Origin: Opitutaceae bacterium
Lineage (GTDB): Bacteria; Verrucomicrobiota; Verrucomicrobiia; Opitutales; Opitutaceae
DNA: 11,662 bases
Assembly (NCBI GenBank): GCA_024233285.1
Contig: JACKPU010000017.1
Location: forward strand, 1-11,662
Direction: 5' to 3'
A program made the translations under genes and the position numbers. Shown here piece by piece: positions 1 through 7,399 of this stretch. Positions within the stretch are counted from its first letter, which is position 1; the number at the start of each line of letters is the position of its first letter. The notes under the pieces were generated by a model. The model did no database searches, was not told the DNA's origin, and worked only from the letters and a program-made list of their open reading frames with translations.

Positions 1-573
1 ATTGCCGCCGAGCCCGGCGACGACATCGCGCACGCGGGGTTGTATTTGCGCGGCCGCATCGCACAGGTGTTTCGCGCCGAGCCTGATCATGACGCGGCGG
101 CCGCCCATTACCGCGCGCTGCTGGCCAAAAACACGAACGATCACTGGACGAACCTTGCACGCGTCAAACTGGCGTTGCTGCAGATCTACGTTTTGCCCGC
201 GGCCACGCCCGCCGCGCGGATCGATGCCGTCGAGGCCATGATTCCGGGAGTCACGGATCGCATCACCCTGCGTGATCTGCACCGGCTCACCGCGCGTGGC
301 ATTCTTTTTTACAGTCTTTCCCGGGCGCGCGCCTTGGCGCATTTGTTGAAAGCCGATGCCATCGGCGGTTTGCGCGGCAATCCCGCCGCCGACCTGGTCG
401 TGCAGATTTGCGAGCTGGCATGGGACCTGGGCGACCGGGAGCTGGCCGCGGTCTATCGGGAAAAGTTGCGGACCGAGTATCCCCGCGACGCCCGCATTTT
501 CATGATCGAACGGCGCTTCGCCGGGGAGCCCGTGCCCACCGGGTCGCACGGACGAAAGGAGAGTTCGGAATGA
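1..573 (+). CDS. Helical-repeat (TPR-like) protein, 3' part only
   Basis: The frame is open from the first base of the window, so the start lies upstream; 190 C-terminal residues are visible. The sequence is alpha-helical and rich in Ala, Leu and Arg, with pieces typical of tetratricopeptide-type repeats, for example HYRALLAKNTNDHWTNLARV near residues 36-55 and LAWDLGDRELAAVYREKLR near 140-158. No catalytic motif is seen. It ends in TGA at 571-573, overlapping the ATG of the sugar-binding protein gene by the ATGA arrangement, so the two are probably translationally coupled. A scaffold or accessory role in the transport operon is an inference. The missing N-terminus could carry a quite different domain, for example a permease. 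Confidence 0.6.
   Translation: MAAEPGDDIAHAGLYLRGRIAQVFRAEPDHDAAAAHYRALLAKNTNDHWTNLARVKLALLQIYVLPAATPAARIDAVEAMIPGVTDRITLRDLHRLTARGILFYSLSRARALAHLLKADAIGGLRGNPAADLVVQICELAWDLGDRELAAVYREKLRTEYPRDARIFMIERRFAGEPVPTGSHGRKESSE
556..561 (+). promoter_or_regulatory. Shine-Dalgarno site of the sugar-binding protein gene
   Basis: AAGGAG lies 8 nt before the ATG at 570, inside the end of the preceding gene. It decides the start: the reading frame is open further upstream (to about 408), but only the ATG at 570 has this site and is followed by a signal-like hydrophobic segment. Confidence 0.75.
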
Positions 574-2180
574 AGCGCTGGCGCAAACATCTCGGCCTTG
601 CGCTCGCCGTGCTGGGCTACGCGGTGGCGGCTTATCTGGTTTTCACGCGCCAGGGCGCGGTGCTCGGAAATGACGACCGTGTGACCATCCGCATTGCGCA
701 CTGGCAGATCGAAGCCGGTCCGCCCGAGGCGATGGACGCGCTGATCAAGCGCTACGAGGAGCTCAACCCGCATATCAACGTCGAGCAGGTGGCCGTGCCG
801 GGCAATGTTTACAAACAGTGGTTGCGCACCCAGCTGATCGGCGGCAGCTCGGCCGACATCATTGAATTCGGCAGTTTCATCGGCGGGGTGAACGACATTC
901 CGCCGCGGTTTTTCGATCCCATCTCGAAATACGTCGAGGAGCCCAATCCCTACAATGTCGGCACGCCGCTCGAAGGCATGAAATGGCGCGACACCTTTCG
1001 CGACGGGCTCAATTCGGCGGACACTTACATCGAGAATCTCAGCAACTACTATTCGGTCACGCTGTGCATGGTGACCCTGCGGCTCTTCTACAACCCGGCC
1101 CTGTTGGAAGAGATCACCGGCAGCGCGGAGCCGCCCCGGTCTTACTCGGAATTGCTGGCGATTGGCGACAAGCTGCCCGAATTCAACGCGCGCACCGGTC
1201 GCGGAATCTCGCTGCTCGCGGGCAGCCAGTTCAACGGCATGGTGCTGATGTATCCGCTTCTCAGTCGCAATGCGTTGAATGTGACCTTGGATATGGATCG
1301 GTTCTATCTCCAGGGCTCGGATGCGCGTGATTCGGCCTTGGAGTTTCTGCGCGGCAACTGGGACTATCGCCGGGCGGAACTGCACCAAGGGTTGGAGCTC
1401 ATCCGCGACACGGCGCAATACATGCGGCCGGGCTTCCGCCAGCTGGATCGCGATGCCGCGGTCCAGGAGTTTTTGCGGGAGCGAGCCGTCATGATCATCA
1501 CCGGCACCTGGGACGCGACGAGCCTGCGACGCCTCGCGCCCTTCGAAGTCGGTGTGGCGATCACGCCCTATCCGACCAAGGCCGACGGGGAGCTGGGGCG
1601 CTACGCCTGGTCCCCGATTTCCGAAGGCGCGGGGGGCGGCGCCATGCCGTTTTTCCTCAACAAGGCCAGCAAGCACAAGGAAGAGGCCATCGATTTTCTC
1701 CGCTTCATCACCAGTTATGAAGGCAACGACATTTTCGCGCGTTACAGTGGCTGGTTGCCCGTGGTCAGCGAGGTGCCCGTGCCGGACTATGCGCAGGTCT
1801 ATCTGCCGGAATTTGACGGCTACGTCATGCGCACGGATTTCATGCGCGGGTTTGGTTCGGAGACCCGCGATGTCTGGGAGCAAAACTTGCACCACCTCAT
1901 CTCGCCGCATGGCGGCGTGGAACCTTTTCTCCAGGCCCTCGAACCCTCATTCCCCGCCGCCATCGAACGCGATGTGCGGGCCGAGGTGCGCAATGTTTAT
2001 CTGAGCCTGCGGCGCGATCTGGCCCCGCTCACCGCGCTGACGGTGTTGGACCGGCTTGAAGGTGCCGATGCGGAACGACTGCGTTCCCGCGAGGAACGCG
2101 AAGGCAGTCAGAACCTCTCCGAGGCGCGCCTGTATGAGGCGATTGCGGTGCTCGAGCGCGGTCGTGAAGTGAGCCAGTGA
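570..2180 (+). CDS. ABC-type sugar-binding protein (solute-binding family 1)
   Basis: A 536-residue protein resembling extracellular solute-binding proteins of carbohydrate ABC transporters. A basic N-terminus (MKRWRK) is followed by a hydrophobic segment at about residues 8-26, so it is exported or membrane-anchored. There is no lipobox cysteine, which suggests a signal peptide or an uncleaved anchor. The mature part opens with the family pattern of a beta strand and helix (VTIRIAHWQIEAG at 38-50, then a helix ending RYEELNPHINVE). RLFYNPALLEE (171-181) and IITGTWDATSL (309-319) match conserved elements of the family, and the helix KHKEEAIDFLRFITS (368-382) is the usual late-lobe feature. 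The last 70 or so residues, rich in Arg, Glu and Leu, extend beyond a typical binding protein and look helical. It lies downstream of the TPR-like gene with a 4-nt overlap. The substrate cannot be read from sequence; a sugar or oligosaccharide is most likely. Confidence 0.87.
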   Translation: MKRWRKHLGLALAVLGYAVAAYLVFTRQGAVLGNDDRVTIRIAHWQIEAGPPEAMDALIKRYEELNPHINVEQVAVPGNVYKQWLRTQLIGGSSADIIEFGSFIGGVNDIPPRFFDPISKYVEEPNPYNVGTPLEGMKWRDTFRDGLNSADTYIENLSNYYSVTLCMVTLRLFYNPALLEEITGSAEPPRSYSELLAIGDKLPEFNARTGRGISLLAGSQFNGMVLMYPLLSRNALNVTLDMDRFYLQGSDARDSALEFLRGNWDYRRAELHQGLELIRDTAQYMRPGFRQLDRDAAVQEFLRERAVMIITGTWDATSLRRLAPFEVGVAITPYPTKADGELGRYAWSPISEGAGGGAMPFFLNKASKHKEEAIDFLRFITSYEGNDIFARYSGWLPVVSEVPVPDYAQVYLPEFDGYVMRTDFMRGFGSETRDVWEQNLHHLISPHGGVEPFLQALEPSFPAAIERDVRAEVRNVYLSLRRDLAPLTALTVLDRLEGADAERLRSREEREGSQNLSEARLYEAIAVLERGREVSQ

Positions 2181-2190
2181 AGTTCGCCGC

Positions 2191-2208
2191 CGGGGATCGG
2201 AATCCCCG
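2191..2208. terminator. Hairpin between convergent genes, candidate bidirectional terminator
   Basis: CGGGGAT (2191-2197) and ATCCCCG (2202-2208) form a perfect 7-bp stem with a 4-nt loop, 11 nt after the stop of the binding protein gene and just beyond the stop of the oppositely oriented methyltransferase gene. Position and shape fit a shared terminator. No T-run follows on either strand, so classical intrinsic termination is not assured. Confidence 0.45.
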
Positions 2209-2210
2209 CC

Positions 2211-2969
2211 TCAGCGTTTCAGCGCGCGCCGCAGATTGTCGCACACGATGGCCGCGGCCACGCCGGCATTGAGCGATTCGGCGCCGCCGTAACGTCGGGA
2301 TCGTCACCGATCGCGTGATGTGCTTTTGCACGGCGGGCGACAATCCGCGACCCTCGCTGCCGATCACGATCACGGCGTCGCGCAACGGCGGCAGCGTGTG
2401 CACATCCTCGCCGCTGAGATCACAGCCCAAGACTGGCACGCTGGCGGGCAGCGCGGCGAAGGCTGCGGCCAGATCGACCGCGTGCACGGTGACCCGGGCG
2501 AACGACCCTTGCTCGCGTTGATCACCTTTTGCGAAAACAATCGGCGCAATCGGGCGAGAGCAGCACGCGGTCGAGGGCATACCAATCGGCGATGCGCAGC
2601 AGTGTGCCGACATTGCCGGGATCCTGCACGCCGTCGAGCGCGAGGGTCAGGCCGCGCGAGGGCGGCCGGCAACGCGGGGCGATTGATCCGGCCGACGGCC
2701 AGCACACTGGTCGGAGTCGGGAAGTGGCTGGCGCGCGCCATCTGGAGGCGGGAGAAGCTGCGGACGCGCTCCCGCCGTGGAGTTGACGCGCCGGGGGCGA
2801 CCGCGTCGTGAGCGGGACAAGCTGAGGTCGCGTAAACTTCATCGAACGTGAACCCGGCCGCCAGCAACTCGCCGATCACCTTCTCGCCTTCGATGACGAA
2901 CAGCCCGAGTGCCTCGCGCATTTTTGTCGCGCAAGGACGCAGCCGTTGGAGTTCCGCCTTGGTGGCCAT
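2211..2969 (-). pseudogene. TrmH/SpoU-family RNA 2'-O-methyltransferase, broken by several frameshifts
   Basis: Reading on the minus strand through three frames reconstructs one SpoU-type methyltransferase of about 250 residues, the usual family size. The start is probably the ATG at 2969 (MATKAELQRLR); an ATG at 2996 is possible. The N-terminal substrate-binding part contains LFVIEGEKVIGELLAAG. Then come the three SPOUT motifs: LALDGVQDPGNVGTLLRIAD, IGSEGRGLS and ESLNAGVAAAIVCDN, ending ALKR and TGA at 2213-2211. Changes of frame are needed near 2660 (one extra base), 2540 (one missing), 2505 (one missing) and 2295 (one extra). A further pair is likely near 2937 (one missing) and in the T-run at 2921-2925 (two missing). 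Net frame change is zero. The intact family 2'-O-methylates ribose in tRNA or rRNA. Good motif preservation argues for very recent decay or sequence error rather than old decay. Confidence 0.82.
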
Positions 2970-3035
2970 GGCGGCTGAGTGTTGCGATGCGGTCATCCGG
3001 CGCAATCGCCGAGTGCGCGCGTTCGATCCGGCAGC

Positions 3036-3859
3036 TCAAGTTGGCGCCGCCGCGCGGAATGCCTTGGGCGTCCTGCCAGTGGCGGCCTTGAAGCGGCGGC
3101 AAAAATGCGCGGCATCCGCATAGCCGCAGGTGGCGGCGATTTCCTTGATGCGCAACCGTCCTCGGCGAGCAACGCCTGGGCGCGGGCGATGCGCGCGGCG
3201 TGTAGAAAGGCCTTCGGGTTCTTGCCATGATGCCGTTTGAAGATCACGGAAAAATGCGCGGCGCTCAGCGAATGGTAACGCGCGACGGCCTGCACGCTGA
3301 GTGGCTGGGCGAGATTGTCGGTCAGGTAACGCGCGGCGGAGCCCGCGATGCGGGTGGAGTGATCGGGGGCGCGCTGGCGCGGTGCGCGCCGCGGCGTCTC
3401 GGCTGCGCGGCTGGCGAGGATGAGAATCTCCCGCAGGGCGAGATCGGCCCGTTCGTGCGCGCCGAGTTCGCCGGACTGGTTTTCCTCAAACGCGTTGAGC
3501 AACAGTTGCGTCAGGGCTTCGGTCCAGGCGCCGGCGGGCACGGCCCGCGAACTCCACGCCGGGGCCGCAACCGGTGACGCGGGGTTGAAATCAAAGCCGA
3601 TCCAAGCCAAGCGGGCGCGGGTGCCGTGGTTGACGATCTCGCGATGCGCCCGGCGCGGCGGCAGCAGGATGAATTCGCCTTGCTGCAGTTCGATCCGCTG
3701 CCGCCCGAGCACCCAGGTGCAGCTCCCGGCGAGCACCATGCCGAGTTCGAAAAACGGATGGGCATGATCGCGGGAAACGTAGCCGGCGTGGTTGGGCCGC
3801 GGCTGGGCCATGGCGAGACACAGGCGGGGTTGCTGCTGCCAGAGTTGAACAAAATTCAT
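3036..3859 (-). pseudogene. AraC-family transcriptional regulator, frameshifted in the second helix-turn-helix
   Basis: Starts at the ATG at 3859 with no clear Shine-Dalgarno site. Residues 1 to about 95 form an AraC-type cupin sensor domain (HPFFELGMVLAG; GEFILLPPRRAHREI). Residues 186-224 form the first helix-turn-helix (PLSVQAVARYHSLSAAHF). After LLAEDG (residue 235) the frame breaks near 3155-3157, where one base appears to be missing. In the next frame the second helix-turn-helix continues perfectly: LRIKEIAATCGYADAAHFCR and then FKAATGRTPKAFR, ending at TGA 3038-3036. Correcting this single base gives a normal 274-residue regulator. Unrepaired, translation runs on to about 2993 with an unrelated tail and loses half the DNA-binding domain. 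The gene diverges from the fused oxidoreductase gene, its likely target; the ligand would probably be a sugar. The single lesion could also be a sequencing error. Confidence 0.85.
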
Positions 3860-3876
3860 CTTAAAGCGAAAATGAG

Positions 3877-3891
3877 ACCAATAATCTTGGT
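3877..3891. promoter_or_regulatory. Perfect inverted repeat, candidate operator
   Basis: ACCAA (3877-3881), 5-nt spacer, TTGGT (3887-3891), just upstream of the AraC-type gene start in the divergent intergenic region. Shape and place suit a regulator binding site, but short palindromes also arise by chance. Confidence 0.35.
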
Positions 3892-3934
3892 TTCAGGCAA
3901 CAAATGCCATCAAGGTCGGCTTGAGCTTGATCGC

Positions 3935-3957
3935 CGGGTCGGCTGATAAACGACCCG
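3935..3957. promoter_or_regulatory. Perfect inverted repeat upstream of the fused oxidoreductase gene
   Basis: CGGGTCG (3935-3941) and CGACCCG (3951-3957) are 7-bp arms around a 9-nt AT-rich spacer, 25 nt before the ATG at 3983. It could be an operator or an RNA hairpin in the leader. A weak promoter-like pair, TTGAGC at 3921 and GATAAA at 3945 with 18-nt spacing, overlaps it; I cannot verify that promoter from sequence. Confidence 0.4.
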
Positions 3958-3982
3958 TGCGTTTAACCCCCGCATTATCCCT

Positions 3983-5992
3983 ATGACTATTTCGAAACTC
4001 AATTGGGGCATCCTGAGCACCGGCCGCATTGCCGGCATTTTTGCGCAGGGTGTCGCCCGTTCCCAACATGGCCGTTTGGCCGCGGTCGGCAGCCGCACGC
4101 AAGCCAGCGCGGATCGCTTTGCCAAGGAATTCAATGTGCCGCGCGCCCACGGCAGCTACGAGGCGCTGCTGGCCGATCCCGACGTGCAGGCGGTCTACAT
4201 CGCCACGCCGCACCCGCAGCACGTGGAGTGGGCGGTCAAGGCGGCCGAAGCGGGCAAGCACATCCTTTGCGAAAAGCCCATCGGTCTGAATCACGCCGAG
4301 GCCATGGTCATCGCGACCGCCGCGCAGGAGCACGGCGTGTTTTTGATGGAGGCGTTCATGTATCGCAGTCATCCGCAGACGCTCAAGGTGCTCGAACTCG
4401 TGCGCAGCGGCGTGCTCGGCGAAATCAAACTCGTGCAGGCCACGCTGGGTTTTTTCGCGCCATTCGATCCCGCGGGACGACTCTGGTCCAATGAATTGGG
4501 CGGCGGCGGCATCCTCGATGTCGGCTGCTATCCCGTTTCGTTTTCGCGGCTCATCGCCGGCGCGATGTCCGGCCAGCCGTTCCTGAATCCCGTCGAGGTC
4601 AAGGGCGTGGCCAAGCTGCATCCGCAAACCCGGGTGGACGAAGTGGCGAGCGCCACGCTGAAGTTCGCCAACGGTCTCATCGCCGAGGTCGGCACGAGCG
4701 TCGGGCTTTCGCAGGACAGCTCCGCGCGCATTTACGGCACCAAGGGCGTGATTCATGTGCCTTCCCCGTGGATTGTGCCGAGCGAGGGCCAGGATGCGCT
4801 CATCCACGTGACGATCGACGGCCGGGCCGAGACGATCAACGCCAAGACGGCGGAGAACCTCTACGGCATTGAAGCGGATGTGGTTGCCCAAGCGCTGGCG
4901 GCCGGGAAGCGCGAATCGACCTCGATGCCCGTGGCCGACACGCTCGGCAACATGGCGACGCTCGATCGCTGGCGCGAGTCGGTCGGACTGCTCTACGAGC
5001 AGGAGAAGCCCGAGAACTTCAAACACACCCACACCCGCCGGCCCTTGCGCAAACGCGCCACCGGGTTGATTCCGAGTGCTACGATCGCCGGGTTGGACCA
5101 GCCCGTGTCGCGGCTCGTGATGGGGTGCGACAATCAGACCACGGCCCCGCACGGCGCCGCGATGTGGGACGATTATTTCGAGCGCGGCGGCACCACGTTT
5201 GACACCGCGTTCATTTACTGGGGCGGCGTGATGGAAAAGCTGCTCGGCTGGTGGATGCGCCATCGCGGCCTGCGCGACCAAGTCACGGTCATCGCCAAGG
5301 GCGGGCACACGCCGTTCTGCAATCCCGAGGACATGCGCGCGCAGTTTTATGAATCGCTTGAGCGCATGCAGACCGATTACGCCGACATCTACATGCTGCA
5401 CCGCGACAATCTCGACATTCCCGTCGGCGAATTTGTCGATGCCCTCAATGACGAGGTGAAGGCCGGCCGCATCCGCATTTTCGGCGGTTCCAACTGGTCA
5501 CTCAAACGCATCGCCGCGGCGAATCGCTACGCCAAGCGCAAGGGCCTCCAGGGCTTCAGTGTGGTGAGCAACAACTTCAGTCTCGCGCGCATGGTCGATC
5601 CGGTCTGGGCCGGTTGCATTTCGTGTTCCGACGTCGAGTCGCGCCGCTGGTTGAAGAAGCATCAACTGCCCGTGCTCGCGTGGTCGAGCCAGGCGCGCGG
5701 CTTCTTCACCGATCGCGCGGGTCGCGACAAACACGACGATGCCGAGCTCGAGCGCTGCTGGTATGCCGACGACAATTTCGAGCGGCGCGAACGCGCTTAC
5801 GCCCTCGCGAAGAAGAAGGGCGTGACGCCGATTGCCATCGCCGCGGCCTACGTGCTCACCCAGCCGTTCCCGACCTTCGCTCTCATCGGGCCGCGCCAGC
5901 TCAGCGAAACGGTCAGCTCGCTGCCCTGTCTCGGCGTGACACTCACGCCGCGCGAGGTGGCGTGGCTGAATCTCGAGCGCGCCAAACCGTAA
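3983..5992 (+). CDS. Gfo/Idh/MocA dehydrogenase fused to aldo/keto reductase
   Basis: A single uninterrupted 669-residue protein with two complete NAD(P)-dependent oxidoreductase modules. Residues 1 to about 340 are Gfo/Idh/MocA type: Rossmann start WGILSTGRIAG (8-18), dinucleotide-region strand VYIATPHPQHVEWA (71-84), the signature EKP with catalytic-type Lys98, and GGGGILDVGCYP (173-184), closest in feel to the dihydrodiol dehydrogenase/anhydrofructose reductase branch. After a basic linker (about 345-362), residues 363-669 form an aldo/keto reductase with the full tetrad: Asp407 and Tyr412 in FDTAFIYW, Lys439 in VIAKGG, His473 in YMLHRDN. There is no signal peptide, so it is cytoplasmic. 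It may carry out linked oxidation and reduction of a sugar or polyol; the substrate is unknown. No Shine-Dalgarno site is seen before the ATG, but the Rossmann fold starts at residue 6, which supports this start. It diverges from the AraC-type regulator. Confidence 0.92.
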   Translation: MTISKLNWGILSTGRIAGIFAQGVARSQHGRLAAVGSRTQASADRFAKEFNVPRAHGSYEALLADPDVQAVYIATPHPQHVEWAVKAAEAGKHILCEKPIGLNHAEAMVIATAAQEHGVFLMEAFMYRSHPQTLKVLELVRSGVLGEIKLVQATLGFFAPFDPAGRLWSNELGGGGILDVGCYPVSFSRLIAGAMSGQPFLNPVEVKGVAKLHPQTRVDEVASATLKFANGLIAEVGTSVGLSQDSSARIYGTKGVIHVPSPWIVPSEGQDALIHVTIDGRAETINAKTAENLYGIEADVVAQALAAGKRESTSMPVADTLGNMATLDRWRESVGLLYEQEKPENFKHTHTRRPLRKRATGLIPSATIAGLDQPVSRLVMGCDNQTTAPHGAAMWDDYFERGGTTFDTAFIYWGGVMEKLLGWWMRHRGLRDQVTVIAKGGHTPFCNPEDMRAQFYESLERMQTDYADIYMLHRDNLDIPVGEFVDALNDEVKAGRIRIFGGSNWSLKRIAAANRYAKRKGLQGFSVVSNNFSLARMVDPVWAGCISCSDVESRRWLKKHQLPVLAWSSQARGFFTDRAGRDKHDDAELERCWYADDNFERRERAYALAKKKGVTPIAIAAAYVLTQPFPTFALIGPRQLSETVSSLPCLGVTLTPREVAWLNLERAKP

Positions 5993-6006
5993 GGACCGCA
6001 GGGTAG

Positions 6007-6028
6007 GGGCGGTTGTCCTTAACCGCCC
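6007..6028. repeat. REP-like palindrome, first copy
   Basis: GGGCGGTT (6007-6014) and AACCGCCC (6021-6028) form a perfect 8-bp stem with a 6-nt loop, 15 nt after the stop of the fused oxidoreductase gene. It shares the pattern GGGC-R-GTTG...AAC-Y-GCCC with the hairpin that follows, so the two look like copies of one repeat unit. It may also help terminate transcription, but no T-run follows. Confidence 0.55.
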
Positions 6029-6035
6029 TGTGCGT

Positions 6036-6076
6036 GCCGTCTGTCAGGGCAGTTGGAGACAACTGCCCCTGACGGC
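6036..6076. repeat. REP-like palindrome, second and longer copy
   Basis: GTCAGGGCAGTTG (6043-6055), a 4-nt loop GAGA, and CAACTGCCCCTGAC (6060-6073) pair over 13 bp with a single bulged C. GCCGTC at 6036 and GACGGC at 6071-6076 offer an alternative outer pairing. With the hairpin at 6007-6028 it makes a tandem, related pair, as in repetitive extragenic palindromes. Genome-wide recurrence cannot be judged from this window. Confidence 0.6.
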
Positions 6077-6177
6077 GGCGACTGCTCGAATATCCATTCA
6101 GGCTACGTAGATTCCCCGACGGGAAAGCTGTTGTCAGACCGGGGGGCGCGAGTAGCGTGGCGGCAATCAAAACCACC

Positions 6178-7374
6178 ATGAAACGCTTCGCTCCACTGAT
6201 TCTCGTCGTTCTGATTCTCGGCATGGTTGTGACCCCGCTCTGGGCGGCTTCATCAGGCACATCCGCTTCGACATCCAACCGTGCGCCCGGTGCGGGGGTG
6301 GCCACGGCCATCACCACGGTCACCGGCATGGCGATCTCGCCCTTGCTCGGTGCCGGCGGTTACGGCGCCTATCAATGGATGGCGGCGAAGAAAAACAAGA
6401 CGCCGGTCGAGAGCCTGCCATGGTATGCGCAGATCAGTTTCTGGCTGCCGGCGCTCGGGCTGGTCGGACTCGTGGCGGCGAAGGATTCACTCGGCGCGGT
6501 CGTGCCGCCGGGCTTCAAAAAGCCGCTCGATGTCTTGGAGACGATTGAAAACAAGGCCTCGGGTCTCGTCGCCGCCGGCGCGGTGGTGCCGTTTACCATG
6601 ATCGCATTGTCCGACATGATCGCAACCCACGTGCCCGCGGAAACGCATCACACCGGACTGGCCATGCTGCATCTCGGCGCCATCGATTTTTCGTGGCTGC
6701 TCAACATCCTCACCGTGCCGTTCGGCATCGCGGTCTTTGCCGTCGTCTGGATGGCCTCGCATGCGATCAACGTGCTGATTCTGCTCAGTCCGTGGGGGGC
6801 GATTGACGCGGCGCTCAAAGGCGCGCGCACGGCCCTGCTCGGCTTGCTCACGGTCACCGCCACGATGAATCCGTGGATCAGCGCGGCGATGTCCGTCGTC
6901 GTGATCATTGTCGCCTACCTGGTCGCGGGCTGGGCTTTCCGCCTCACGATCTTCGGCAGCATTTTCAGCTGGGACTTTTTCACGCTGCGGCGCAAACGCT
7001 TCCAAGTCGCGCCGGGCGACAACAAGGTGTTTGCCGGCGGCAATCTGCCCGAGGTGCCCGTGCGCACGTATGGCCGCCTGCGCAAGACCGAGTCCGGCCT
7101 GAGTTTCACCTACAAGCCGTGGCTCGTGCTGCCGGAGAAGACCGCCAGCGTGCCCGCCGCGGGTCTTGTGGTGGGGCAGGGGTTGTTCTTTTCCACGATG
7201 CTCAACGCGAGCAACGAGACGCAGTTTCTGCTCCCGCCGCGGTATCGCGGTCACGAACAGGCCCTGTCCGAAACCTACGGTCTCGGCGGAGTCCGCCCGG
7301 CCGGTTTGCGCAAGGCTTGGAGCGCCACCAAGGAGCTCTTCGGCGGCAGTGCGGCAAAAACGCAGATGGTGTAA
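6178..7374 (+). CDS. Polytopic membrane protein of unknown function with signal peptide
   Basis: A 398-residue protein that I do not recognise. The start is taken at the ATG at 6178 rather than the GTG at 6157 because MKRFAPLILVVLILGMVVTP is a textbook signal sequence, with likely cleavage after Ala23 or Ala24 (PLWA-ASS). Further hydrophobic segments lie at about 42-60, 86-101, 128-149, 171-192, 194-206 and 233-262, so five to six membrane spans. A cluster of basic residues (LRRKRF, 270-275) follows the last span, then a soluble C-terminal domain of roughly 120 residues containing NLPEVPVRTYGRLRK and FLLPPRYRGHEQAL. No transporter, protease or kinase motif is visible. It stands alone between the REP-like palindromes and a convergent lyase gene, so context gives no function. 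Confidence 0.75.
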   Translation: MKRFAPLILVVLILGMVVTPLWAASSGTSASTSNRAPGAGVATAITTVTGMAISPLLGAGGYGAYQWMAAKKNKTPVESLPWYAQISFWLPALGLVGLVAAKDSLGAVVPPGFKKPLDVLETIENKASGLVAAGAVVPFTMIALSDMIATHVPAETHHTGLAMLHLGAIDFSWLLNILTVPFGIAVFAVVWMASHAINVLILLSPWGAIDAALKGARTALLGLLTVTATMNPWISAAMSVVVIIVAYLVAGWAFRLTIFGSIFSWDFFTLRRKRFQVAPGDNKVFAGGNLPEVPVRTYGRLRKTESGLSFTYKPWLVLPEKTASVPAAGLVVGQGLFFSTMLNASNETQFLLPPRYRGHEQALSETYGLGGVRPAGLRKAWSATKELFGGSAAKTQMV

Positions 7375-7381
7375 ACCCGGG

Positions 7382-7399
7382 GCAGCCTAAAGCGGCTGC
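7382..7399. terminator. Hairpin at convergent gene ends, candidate terminator
   Basis: GCAGCC (7382-7387) and GGCTGC (7394-7399) pair over 6 bp with a 6-nt loop. It spans the junction of the plus-strand membrane protein gene (ends 7374) and the minus-strand lyase gene (ends 7387), and overlaps the lyase stop codon. No T-run is present; function is inferred from position only. Confidence 0.35.

Noticed and set aside
453..1910. Long minus-strand open frame (485 codons) opposite the sugar-binding protein gene
   Set aside because: It mirrors codons of a well-supported gene in GC-rich DNA; its translation is rich in Arg, His and Gly with no domain pattern.
2320..2811. Plus-strand open frame across the methyltransferase region
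   Set aside because: The minus strand encodes recognisable SpoU motifs through this whole stretch, so the plus-strand frame is incidental.
2211..2969. Programmed ribosomal frameshifting as explanation for the broken methyltransferase
   Set aside because: At least four shifts in both directions within one gene are needed; no known programmed system works this way, and the SpoU family does not use it.
3893..5401. Long minus-strand open frame (502 codons) opposite the fused oxidoreductase gene
   Set aside because: Antisense shadow of a gene with clear motifs in both domains; no recognisable family character of its own.
6157..6177. GTG start at 6157 for the membrane protein
   Set aside because: The ATG at 6178 begins a proper signal peptide (Lys-Arg then a hydrophobic core); the longer form adds seven residues before it without benefit.
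6487..7254. Minus-strand open frame opposite the membrane protein gene
   Set aside because: Translation rich in His, Arg and Asp with low-complexity runs, typical of the antisense of hydrophobic codons.
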